Source of the DNA: Actinomycetes bacterium
Lineage (GTDB): Bacteria > Actinomycetota > Actinomycetes > Actinomycetales > Cellulomonadaceae
Direction of reading: 5' to 3'
Assembly: GCA_023401045.1 (NCBI GenBank)
Contig: JAEXEM010000276.1
Coordinates: 1-7,717 of the forward strand
DNA: 7,717 nucleotides
The notes beneath the pieces are model-generated. The model saw only the letters and a list, made by a program, of their open reading frames with translations, was not told where the DNA came from and ran no database searches. The translations under genes and the position numbers were made by a program. Every line of letters starts with the position of its first letter. Position 1 is the stretch's first letter. Positions 1 through 5,639 of the stretch are shown here, piece after piece.

Positions 1-160
1 CCTCGTCGCCGGTGCCGTCGGAGTGCTCGCGGCGTTCGCCGGGTCCGTCGTCGGCGCGTCCTGGCGGCAGTGGGCCGCCGACGCGAAGGTGCCGGACCTC
101 GCGGCCGCCCTCGGCGAGGACGCCGTCGTGCTCGGCGCCGTCCGTGCCCTCACCCGCTGA
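1..160 (+). CDS. C-terminal end of a small membrane protein, possibly DUF4126 family (5' end outside window)
   Basis: This is an open frame from the window edge (first full codon at base 2) to TGA at 158-160, giving the last 52 residues of a longer protein. The visible part starts with a hydrophobic, Gly/Ala-rich stretch of about 20 residues (LVAGAVGVLAAFAGSVVGAS) that could be a membrane helix. A short polar segment (WRQWAADAKVPD) follows, then a second moderately hydrophobic stretch with an acidic ED pair (LAAALGEDAVVLGAVRAL). Helix, basic loop, VPD, then an ED-containing helix resembles the C-terminus of DUF4126 membrane proteins, whose function is unknown. The match is from memory of the family pattern and is tentative. 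The reading frame is supported by GC-rich third positions. Nothing links it functionally to the downstream dehydrogenase. Confidence 0.6.
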   Translation, partial: LVAGAVGVLAAFAGSVVGASWRQWAADAKVPDLAAALGEDAVVLGAVRALTR

Positions 161-195
161 TCGCGCCGAGACCATCACCTGCTGACCGCGCCGAG
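151..195 (+). repeat. Imperfect tandem duplication, 25-bp period, over a gene end
   Basis: Bases 151-170 (CACCCGCTGATCGCGCCGAG) recur at 176-195 (CACCTGCTGACCGCGCCGAG) with 18 of 20 identical. The first copy contains the last codons and the TGA stop of the upstream gene. The second copy lies in the intergenic gap. It looks like a local slippage duplication of the gene end. Confidence 0.75.
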
Positions 196-201
196 GCGCG
201 G
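186..201 (+). terminator. GC-only hairpin downstream of the partial membrane gene, possible weak terminator
   Basis: CCGCGC (186-191) pairs perfectly with GCGCGG (196-201) around the 4-base loop CGAG; pairing can extend to 7 bp with a 2-base loop. It lies 25 bp after the upstream stop codon and 29 bp before the SDR start. No T-tract follows, as is common for terminators in high-GC actinobacteria, so termination is plausible but unproven. It could equally be a chance hairpin created by the neighbouring duplication. Confidence 0.35.
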
Positions 202-230
202 ACCGACCGCACGGACCACCTGGGGGGACG

Positions 231-1031
231 ATGGACCTCGGCATCGCTGGGCGGGTCGCGCTCGTCACCGGCGGCGACTCCGGCATCGGGCTGGCGACGG
301 CGCAGCAGCTCGTCGCGGAGGGGGCGCGCGTCCTGCTCACCGACCGGTCGGACGTGGCGCTCGTGGCCGCCGCCGAGCGGATCGGGGCCGGCCCGGACGT
401 CGTCGGCACGTTCGCCGCCGACCTCACCCGCCCTGACCAGGTCGAGGGGCTCGCACTGTGGGCCTCCGGCACGTTCGGCGCGCCGACGATCGTCGTGCAC
501 GCCGCCGGGACCACCGGTGCGCAGGGGCTCTTCCACGAGATCGATGACGAGGGCTGGCGCCAGACCATCGAGGTCGACCTGCTCGCCGCGGTGCGGGTCG
601 TGCGGGCGTTCCTGCCGGCGATGCGCAGCGGCGGGTGGGGCCGGGTCGTGCTCGTCGCGTCCGAGGACGCCGTCGTGCCCTACGTCGACGAGCTGCCGTA
701 CTGCGCCGCGAAGGCCGGGATCCTCTCCCTCGCCAAGGGGCTGTCGAAGACGTACTCGGCGGAAGGTGTGCTCGTCAACGCGGTGTCACCGGCGTTCGTC
801 GAGACGCCGATGACCGACGCGATGATGGCGCGACGCGCCGAGCAGCGGGGCACCGACGTCGACGAGGCCGTCGCGAGCTTCCTCGCCGAGGAACGCCCGC
901 ACATCGAGCTGCACCGGCGCGGGCAGGCGGAGGAGGTCGCCGCGGCGATCGCGTTCCTCTGCTCGCAGCGAGCCTCCTTCGTCACCGGGGCCAACTACCG
1001 CGTCGACGGCGGGTCGGTCCCGACGGCCTGA
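231..1031 (+). CDS. SDR-family NAD(P)-dependent oxidoreductase
   Basis: This encodes a 266-residue classical short-chain dehydrogenase/reductase, the usual length for the family, and predicted to be cytosolic. The cofactor motif TGGDSGIG is at residues 13-20. Asp38 at the end of the second strand suggests NAD(H) rather than NADP(H). The NNAG-type motif is HAAG (90-93). The catalytic residues are Ser144, Tyr157 and Lys161 (YCAAK), with the canonical Ser-Tyr spacing of 13. The SPAFVETPM segment (186-194) is the usual cofactor-contact loop, followed by a substrate lid to about residue 230. The usual active-site Asn before the Ser appears to be Asp116 (VDL instead of VNL). The ATG at 231 follows a G-rich ribosome site (222-228) and puts the Rossmann motif at the normal distance. 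Substrate is unknown; 3-oxoacyl, polyol and sugar dehydrogenases all look like this. It converges on the GH3 gene and is not part of that operon. Confidence 0.93.
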   Translation: MDLGIAGRVALVTGGDSGIGLATAQQLVAEGARVLLTDRSDVALVAAAERIGAGPDVVGTFAADLTRPDQVEGLALWASGTFGAPTIVVHAAGTTGAQGLFHEIDDEGWRQTIEVDLLAAVRVVRAFLPAMRSGGWGRVVLVASEDAVVPYVDELPYCAAKAGILSLAKGLSKTYSAEGVLVNAVSPAFVETPMTDAMMARRAEQRGTDVDEAVASFLAEERPHIELHRRGQAEEVAAAIAFLCSQRASFVTGANYRVDGGSVPTA

Positions 1032-1038
1032 GCGCCTC

Positions 1039-3387
1039 TCAGACGGGTCCGACCGTCACCGCGCTCCGCAGCGCGCGCTCCCGCCCGGGGTACCGGCGCT
1101 CGCCGACGAGCTCGACCTCGCCGTGCAGGACGTCACCCTCGCTCGAGCCGCCGACCTGCACCCCGATCGTCCCCGGGTCGACGACGCGGCGCAGGCCCAC
1201 GCCGGTGTACGACGTGAGGTCGGCCGGCACCGTGAACGTCACGCGGCGGGACTCCCCGGCCACGAGCGGCACCCGCACGTACCCGGCGAGCTGCTTGACG
1301 GGGCGTGCGACGTCCGCGACCGGGTCGGACAGGTAGAGCTGGACGACCTCCGTGCCGCCGCGGGTGCCGGTGCACGTCACCGTGACGGCGACGTCGAACG
1401 CCCCGTCCGTCGGTACCTCCCCCGGGGTGACCGTGAGGTCGGAGTACGCGAAGGTCGTGTACGACAGCCCGTGCCCGAAGGGGAACGCCGGGGCCGGGTC
1501 GAGGTTGCTGATCTTGTCGAGCTTCCGGGTGAGCCGCGGGCCGAGGTAGGTGCCGGGGCCGCCGCCGGGGAGTCGGGGGACCTGGACCGGGAGCTTGCCG
1601 GACGGGTCGACGCGTCCGCTGAGCACACCTGCGACGGCGCTCGCGCCCTCCTCACCCGGCATGAACGCCTGGACGATCGCGGCCGTGCGGCCGGTGTAGG
1701 CGCCGAGTGCGTACGGCCGGCCCGAGACGACGACGAGGACGACGGGCGTTCCGGTGGCGAGGACGGCCTCGACGAGGTCGTGCTGCACACCCGGCAGCCG
1801 CAGGTCAGGGGCGTCGCAGCCCTCGCCGGACGTGCCTCGCCCGAACATGCCCGCGCGGTCGCCGACGGTGAGGACGACGACGTCGGAGGTGCGTGCGGCG
1901 GCCACGGCGGCCTCGATGCCGCTGCGGTCGTCGCCGACGACTGCGCAGCCCGGCTCGTGGACGACGGTCACCCCGGGCAGCTCCTCGCGCAGCGCGTCGA
2001 GCAGCGACGGGACCTCGACCCCCATGCCGAGCTCGGGGTGCCGCGGCAGCACGTGGATGGGGTAGGAGTAGCAGCCGAGCAGCACGCCGGGGTCGGCGGC
2101 CGACGGGCCGACGACCGCGACCCGGCGCAGCGCGCCGACGTCGAGGGGCAGCACCCCGTCGGGGTTGTCGAGCAGCACGACGGACTCCTCCGCGAGGCGT
2201 CGCGCGAGGGCACGGTTGGACGGCGCGTCGAGGTCGACCGGGTCGTCGTCCGGCGCACCACCGGGCAGGGTGCCGTCGGGTGCGGGGGCGTCGAGCAGAC
2301 CGAGCTCGGCCTTCTGCCGCAGCACCCGCAGGGCGGCGCGGTCGACGAACGCCTCGTCGAGGAGCCCCTCGCGCACGAGCGGCGCGAGGGTCCCGAAGCA
2401 CATGGTGTTCGGCAGCTCGACGTCCATCCCGGCGCGCAGCGAGCGTGCACCCGCGTCCGCGGCGTCGGCGGCCACGCCGTGCGCCGTGACGAGGAAGGCG
2501 ACGGCCCAGTAGTCGGACACGACCGTGCCCTCGAAGCCCCAGGCGTCGCGCAGCAGGTCGGTGAGCAGCGCCGACGACGCGGCGACGGGCTCGCCGTCGA
2601 GGTCGGTGTACGAGTTCATCACCGAGCGCGCCCCGCCCTCGCGGACCGCCATCTCGAACGGGGGCAGCAGGACGTCGGCGACCTCGCGCGGGCCGACGGA
2701 GACCGGCGCGTGGTTGCGCCCGCCGCGGGAGGCGGAGTACCCGACGAAGTGCTTGAGGGTCGCGACGACGCCGGCGTCCTCCATGCCGCGCACGTACGCG
2801 GACGCGATGGTCGCGACCGCGTACGGGTCCTCGCCGATCGTCTCCTCGACGCGTCCCCAGCGGTAGTCGCGCACGACGTCGAGCACCGGGCCGAGTCCCT
2901 GGTGCACGCCGAGGCGGCGCAGGTCGCGGCCGATGGCGGCGCCGACCTGCCCGACGAGCTCGGGGTCGAACGCCGCACCCCACGCGAGCGGCGCGGGGTA
3001 GACGGTCCCACCGTAGGAGGTGACGCCCGTGAGGCACTCCTCGTGCGCGATCGCCGGGATCCCGAGGCGGTGGTTCGCGACGAGCTCGCGCTGCGTGCGC
3101 GCGAGCTTCTCGCGGCCCTCGCCCGAGGGCACCGGCTCGGTGCCGAGGACGCGCGTGAGGTGGCCGAGCCCGTACCGGGACGCCGTCACGAAGTCCGGGC
3201 GGCGCGCGCCGAAGGTGTCCTGCATGGGGGCGACGACCTCGCCCGCCCCGCGCCGGTCGAACCAGTAGGAGCCGAGCTGGGCGAGCTTCTCCTCGAGCGT
3301 CATCGCCGCGAGGGCCAGCTCGGCACGCTCCTGCGGGGGCAGCGTGCGGTCGTGCCAGGGCCGGGTGGTGGTGCCGGTGGAGCTCAA
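1039..3387 (-). CDS. Cytoplasmic glycoside hydrolase family 3 (beta-xylosidase/beta-glucosidase type)
   Basis: This encodes a 782-residue retaining exo-glycosidase expected to remove sugars from the non-reducing end of short beta-glycosides. The N-terminal TIM-barrel domain spans about 25-365: EECLTG (116-121), WGRVEETIGEDPY (177-189), KHF (211-214 region), and the catalytic nucleophile Asp292 in VVSDYW. The alpha/beta sandwich domain (about 395-605) carries SGEGCDAPDLRLPG, where Glu522 is the likely acid/base. A fibronectin-III-like domain (about 660-755) closes the protein. There is no signal peptide or PA14 insert, so it should act on imported oligosaccharides or glycosides. The EECLTG/HQGLGPVLDVVRD pattern resembles Streptomyces BxlA-type intracellular enzymes, but xylose versus glucose or another sugar cannot be decided. 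The start is a TTG (3387-3385) behind a strong ribosome site. It overlaps the stop of the LacI gene (TTGA), so translation is probably coupled. The frame stays open upstream to 4101, but that extension lies over lacI and has no family similarity. Confidence 0.93.
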   Translation of the reverse strand: MSSTGTTTRPWHDRTLPPQERAELALAAMTLEEKLAQLGSYWFDRRGAGEVVAPMQDTFGARRPDFVTASRYGLGHLTRVLGTEPVPSGEGREKLARTQRELVANHRLGIPAIAHEECLTGVTSYGGTVYPAPLAWGAAFDPELVGQVGAAIGRDLRRLGVHQGLGPVLDVVRDYRWGRVEETIGEDPYAVATIASAYVRGMEDAGVVATLKHFVGYSASRGGRNHAPVSVGPREVADVLLPPFEMAVREGGARSVMNSYTDLDGEPVAASSALLTDLLRDAWGFEGTVVSDYWAVAFLVTAHGVAADAADAGARSLRAGMDVELPNTMCFGTLAPLVREGLLDEAFVDRAALRVLRQKAELGLLDAPAPDGTLPGGAPDDDPVDLDAPSNRALARRLAEESVVLLDNPDGVLPLDVGALRRVAVVGPSAADPGVLLGCYSYPIHVLPRHPELGMGVEVPSLLDALREELPGVTVVHEPGCAVVGDDRSGIEAAVAAARTSDVVVLTVGDRAGMFGRGTSGEGCDAPDLRLPGVQHDLVEAVLATGTPVVLVVVSGRPYALGAYTGRTAAIVQAFMPGEEGASAVAGVLSGRVDPSGKLPVQVPRLPGGGPGTYLGPRLTRKLDKISNLDPAPAFPFGHGLSYTTFAYSDLTVTPGEVPTDGAFDVAVTVTCTGTRGGTEVVQLYLSDPVADVARPVKQLAGYVRVPLVAGESRRVTFTVPADLTSYTGVGLRRVVDPGTIGVQVGGSSEGDVLHGEVELVGERRYPGRERALRSAVTVGPV
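1042..1075. terminator. Two small hairpins at the convergent gene junction, possible bidirectional terminator
   Basis: GACGG (1042-1046) pairs with CCGTC (1053-1057), and CGCGCT (1060-1065) pairs with AGCGCG (1070-1075) around CCGC. They lie just after the plus-strand SDR stop (1031) and inside the last codons of the minus-strand GH3 gene (stop at 1039). There are no T-tracts on either side. In DNA this GC-rich such hairpins are frequent by chance, so this is a weak call based on position. Confidence 0.25.
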
Positions 3388-4439
3388 CGTGGTCCTTCCC
3401 GAGGTGCCGGCGTCGGCGCCGGCGGGGCGGTGGAGTCGCGGACGACGAGGGACGTCGCCAGCTCGATGTGATGGGAGTCGGGGACGCCGCCCTCGGCCAT
3501 CGCGAGGACCGTGCGCAGCGCGACCCGCCCGATGTCCCGCAGGGGCTGGCGCACGCTCGTCAACGGCGGGTTGGTCCACGCGGCGACGTACGTGTCGTCG
3601 TACCCGACGACCGACAGGTCCCGCGGGACGACGAGCCCCAGGCGGCGGGCCGCCTCGAGGACGCCGAGCGCCTGCGCGTCGCTGCTCGCGAGGATCGCGG
3701 TCGGCGGGTCGTCGAGCCGCAGCATGTCCTCGGCCGCGCGCAGCGCCGCGTCGTGGTCGAAGGCGACGTGCCGCACGAGCGCGGGGTCGACGAGGACGCC
3801 CGCGCGCTGGCAGGCGGAGCGGAACCCGTCGACGCGCGCGACGGCGCTCATCGACGCCTCGGGGCCGGCGACCATCGCGATGCGGGTGTGGCCGAGCCCG
3901 AGCACGTGCTCGGCGGCGGTGCGGCCGCCGGTCCAGTTCGTCGAGCCGACGGAGACGAGCTCGGGTGTCGTGAGGTGCAGCGGGTCGATGACGACGACGG
4001 GCAGCCGGGCGCGGGCGATCGAGTCGTAGGTCGTCTCGGTGACCTGCGCGGTGACGACGATGGCGCCCGTGCGCCGGGCGGCGACGAGGCGACGGGTCCA
4101 CGTGGACGCCGGCTCGGGGCGGTCACCGCCGCCGCGGCGCACGCGCGAGACCGTGACGTCGACGTCGGCCTCCTCGGCCGCGAGCGTGACGCCGCGCAGC
4201 ACCTCCATCGCGTACGGGCTGTCGAGCTTGTCGACCATGAACTCGACCGTGCGCCGGAACTCCTGGCGTCGTGCACCGGGGGTGCGGTAGCCGAGGGCCG
4301 CGGCGGCCTCCTCGACGCGCGCACGGGTGGCGGCGGCGACGTCGCTGCGGCCGTTGAGCACCTTCGACGCGGTGGCGATGGACACGCCGGCGTGCTCGGC
4401 GACGGCTGTGAGCGTGGGGCGTCGTGCCGGTGCGGCCAC
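3384..4439 (-). CDS. LacI-family transcriptional repressor
   Basis: This encodes a 351-residue regulator of normal length for the LacI/GalR family. Residues 9-30 form the helix-turn-helix (TLTAVAEHAGVSIATASKVLNG), followed by the hinge-helix region to LGYRT (about 52). A periplasmic-binding-protein-like sugar-sensor and dimerisation domain runs from about 63 to 336. It contains the family-typical segments GGRTAAEHVLGLGHTRIAMVAG, ILASSDAQALGVLEAARRLG and VVGYDDT-VAAWTNPPLTSVRQP. The Pro/Ala-rich tail is probably disordered. I chose the GTG at 4439-4437 because a near-perfect GGGAGGTGA ribosome site ends 2 bases before it. The GTG two codons earlier (4445) lies inside that site. The gene is first in the minus-strand operon with GH3 and divergent from the isomerase-dehydrogenase-kinase operon. 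It probably represses both from the palindrome at 4585-4599 and is released by a sugar ligand. The ligand is unknown. Confidence 0.92.
   Translation of the reverse strand: MAAPARRPTLTAVAEHAGVSIATASKVLNGRSDVAAATRARVEEAAAALGYRTPGARRQEFRRTVEFMVDKLDSPYAMEVLRGVTLAAEEADVDVTVSRVRRGGGDRPEPASTWTRRLVAARRTGAIVVTAQVTETTYDSIARARLPVVVIDPLHLTTPELVSVGSTNWTGGRTAAEHVLGLGHTRIAMVAGPEASMSAVARVDGFRSACQRAGVLVDPALVRHVAFDHDAALRAAEDMLRLDDPPTAILASSDAQALGVLEAARRLGLVVPRDLSVVGYDDTYVAAWTNPPLTSVRQPLRDIGRVALRTVLAMAEGGVPDSHHIELATSLVVRDSTAPPAPTPAPREGPR
3393..3400 (-). promoter_or_regulatory. Ribosome binding site fixing the TTG start of the GH3 gene
   Basis: On the minus strand GGGAAGGA is followed by 5 bases (CCACG) and then TTG at 3387-3385. 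No ATG or GTG in the same frame sits at a suitable distance. The next downstream ATG (residue 29, MTLEEK) would remove the conserved N-terminal segment. The site lies inside the final codons of the repressor gene. Confidence 0.8.
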
Positions 4440-4441
4440 GG

Positions 4442-4450
4442 TCACCTCCC
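4442..4450 (-). promoter_or_regulatory. Ribosome binding site choosing between two GTG starts of the repressor
   Basis: The minus strand reads GGGAGGTGA-CC-GTG. The GTG embedded in this Shine-Dalgarno element (4445-4443) is too close to use it. The next GTG (4439-4437) lies 5 bases after GGAGG. This supports a start two codons inside the longest open frame. Confidence 0.7.
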
Positions 4451-4477
4451 GATCCTCGTCAGGGCAGTCGGACAGCG

Positions 4478-4512
4478 TCGAAAAACAAGGAATGCTTGCG
4501 CGCAGTTTTCGA
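4478..4512. repeat. Interrupted inverted repeat with operator-like half-sites (TCGAAAAAC ... GTTTTCGA)
   Basis: TCGAAAAAC (4478-4486) faces GTTTTCGA (4505-4512) across 18 bases. The arms pair except for one extra A. Both carry the CGAAAA/TTTTCG core seen in the compact palindrome at 4585-4599, whose centre is about 97 bp away. The repeat would lie in the repressor's leader and upstream of the rightward promoter. It could be an auxiliary operator or an mRNA hairpin; which is not determined. Confidence 0.45.
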
Positions 4513-4521
4513 GAGGACCGA

Positions 4522-4531
4522 GACCTAGGTC
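4522..4531. repeat. Perfect 10-bp palindrome GACCTAGGTC just upstream of the rightward -35 box
   Basis: GACCTAGGTC is self-complementary and ends 5 bases before the TTGACA element. The overlapping pair AGGACC (4514-4519) and GGTCCT (4528-4533) gives an alternative stem. Its placement at about -50 of the predicted start suits an activator or second regulator site, but no family is recognised. Confidence 0.3.
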
Positions 4532-4536
4532 CTTCG

Positions 4537-4566
4537 TTGACAGGCGCGCACGCCTAAACATAGCGT
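4537..4566 (+). promoter_or_regulatory. Predicted sigma-70-type promoter of the isomerase-dehydrogenase-kinase operon
   Basis: A perfect -35 hexamer TTGACA (4537-4542) is followed after 18 bases by TAGCGT (4561-4566), which fits the TANNNT -10 pattern of actinobacterial housekeeping promoters. Transcription would start near 4573, leaving a leader of about 100 bases before the ATG at 4674. The local A/T content is clearly above that of the surrounding coding DNA. The palindrome at 4585-4599 lies just downstream of the start, a classic repressor position. Confidence 0.6.
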
Positions 4567-4567
4567 C

Positions 4568-4596
4568 ATCATACGTGCCGGTGGCCGAAAAGTTTT
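4568..4596 (-). promoter_or_regulatory. Possible leftward promoter for the repressor-GH3 operon
   Basis: On the minus strand TATGAT (4573-4568) is a near-consensus -10 hexamer. With 17-base spacing the -35 position falls at 4596-4591, inside the palindrome, where no good -35 hexamer exists. Transcription would begin near 4561 and give a leader of about 120 bases. The arrangement would let the repressor bound at 4585-4599 cover this -35 region and regulate its own gene. The weak -35 keeps confidence low. Confidence 0.35.
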
Positions 4597-4599
4597 CGG
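4585..4599. promoter_or_regulatory. Predicted LacI-family operator, palindrome CCGAAAA-G-TTTTCGG
   Basis: This is a perfect 7-bp inverted repeat about one central base, in the only long non-coding region of the window and directly between the divergent operons. LacI-family proteins bind short near-symmetric sites of about this size. CGAAA-N-TTTCG-type sites are known for xylan-related LacI regulators of actinomycetes. It sits 12-26 bases downstream of the predicted rightward start and over the -35 position of the predicted leftward promoter. That the neighbouring repressor binds here is inference. Confidence 0.68.
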
Positions 4600-4673
4600 T
4601 CGTCGGCGGGCTCATCGCCGAGTCCGCCACCGCCGGCCGCCGCAGCTCCGACACCGAAGAAGGTCCGTCCGAC

Positions 4674-5639
4674 ATGAGCACCCCCGCCCCCCGTCCCACG
4701 GCCGAGCAGTGGCCGATCGCCGCCGCGATGCTGCCGTTCCCCGCGTCGCAGGACGCCCCGACGGACACCTGGGTCGACCACCTCGCGGAGGTCGCGTACG
4801 AGGGCTTCACGCACGTCGACCTCACGGACTCCTGGGTCCAGCCCGGCGACCTCTCGCCGACGCGCCTCGAGGAGCTCGGGCAGGCGCTCGGGGCGGTCGG
4901 GCTCGACCCGATCGCCCTGTCGGCCATCCGCCGCTCCGTCATCGACCCGCAGACCGGTGACGAGAACCTCGCCTACTCGCACCGCACGATCGACGCCGCC
5001 GCGGCGCTCGGCACGAAGGTCGTCAGCGTCGGGCTGCACCGCCCGCTGCTGCCCGCGCAGCGCGAGGTGCTGTGGTTCTGGACCGAGGAGGGGCCTGCGG
5101 ACTCGACCGACCCCGAGACGTGGGCGCTGGCCGTCGCACGGCTGCGCGAGCTCGGCGAGCACGCCGCCTCGGTCGGCATCGAGCTGTCCCTCGAGATGTA
5201 CGAGGACACCCTGCTCGGCACCGCCGAGTCCGCCGTCCGCCTCGTGCAGGACATCGACCACCCGAGCGTCGGGCTCAACCCCGACCTCGGCAACCTCATC
5301 CGCCTGCACCGGCCGATCGAGGACTTCCAGGCCGCCGTCGCCGCGTGCCTGCCGGTGTCGAACTACTGGCACGTGAAGAGCTATTTCCGCGACGAGAACC
5401 GGAACACCGGGTCGTACGTCGCGCTGCCTGCCCCCATGGAGATGGGCATGGTCAACTACCGGACGGCCATCAGGACCGCCGTCGAGGTCGGGTTCACCGG
5501 CCCGTTCTGCGTCGAGAACTACGGCGGTGACGGGCTGTCGGTCTCCGCGCGCAACGCGCGGTACATCCGCCGCATGCTCGCCGTCGCCACGGGCGAGGCG
5601 CGCGAGTCGGTGCTCAAGGCTGCGGCGGTGGCCCGATGA
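4674..5639 (+). CDS. Xylose-isomerase-like TIM-barrel enzyme (sugar isomerase/epimerase or decarboxylase)
   Basis: This encodes 321 residues of the AP-endonuclease-2/xylose-isomerase-like TIM-barrel superfamily, which includes IolE, IolI, hydroxypyruvate isomerase and related sugar isomerases. A divalent-metal site of the usual Glu-Asp-His-Glu type is visible: Glu174 (LSLEMYED), Asp204 (VGLNPDLGN), His233 (YWHVKSY) and Glu281 (FCVENYGG). The DHLAEVAYEGFTHVDLTDSW segment (35-54) is the first barrel strand and helix. The metal-site pattern suggests enediolate chemistry on a small sugar or sugar acid; the precise substrate is unknown. The ATG at 4674 follows an AGAAGG site (4658-4663). The frame stays open upstream to 3468, but that part lies antisense to the repressor and in the control region. 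It is the first gene of the operon. Its stop overlaps the next start (ATGA), so translation is probably coupled. At 321 residues it is longer than the typical 260-residue hydroxypyruvate isomerase/OtnI type, so that assignment is less likely. Confidence 0.88.
   Translation: MSTPAPRPTAEQWPIAAAMLPFPASQDAPTDTWVDHLAEVAYEGFTHVDLTDSWVQPGDLSPTRLEELGQALGAVGLDPIALSAIRRSVIDPQTGDENLAYSHRTIDAAAALGTKVVSVGLHRPLLPAQREVLWFWTEEGPADSTDPETWALAVARLRELGEHAASVGIELSLEMYEDTLLGTAESAVRLVQDIDHPSVGLNPDLGNLIRLHRPIEDFQAAVAACLPVSNYWHVKSYFRDENRNTGSYVALPAPMEMGMVNYRTAIRTAVEVGFTGPFCVENYGGDGLSVSARNARYIRRMLAVATGEARESVLKAAAVAR

Noticed and set aside
70..813. 247-residue plus-strand frame overlapping the SDR gene
   Set aside because: It is an Arg/Ser/Pro-rich shadow frame crossing the end of the upstream gene and most of the SDR.
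1123..3471. 782-residue open frame on the plus strand opposite the GH3 gene
   Set aside because: It is antisense to a clear GH3 enzyme, has low-complexity Arg/Gly/Val/Asp composition and no recognisable motif. It is the expected shadow of GC-biased codon use.
3388..4101. Upstream extension of the GH3 reading frame to 4101
   Set aside because: The extension overlaps the repressor in another frame and is Arg/Pro/Ala-rich without family similarity. A TTG with a strong ribosome site gives a normal-length enzyme.
4542..4555. Small hairpin AGGCG-CGCA-CGCCT between the -35 and -10 elements
   Set aside because: Only 5-bp arms in GC-rich DNA inside the promoter spacer. Likely chance, so not listed as a regulatory site.
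3468..4673. Upstream extension of the TIM-barrel reading frame to 3468
   Set aside because: It runs antisense to the LacI gene and through the control region. The ATG at 4674 has a ribosome site and gives a normal N-terminus.
4600..4673. Riboswitch or leader peptide in the 5' leader of the plus-strand operon
   Set aside because: No ATG-started small frame with a ribosome site and no recognisable riboswitch core. It appears to be plain GC-rich leader.
4674..5639. Naming the TIM-barrel protein OiaC (3-oxo-isoapionate decarboxylase) or OtnI
   Set aside because: Metal ligands are shared by the whole superfamily, and I cannot run the alignment needed. Kept only as a hypothesis.
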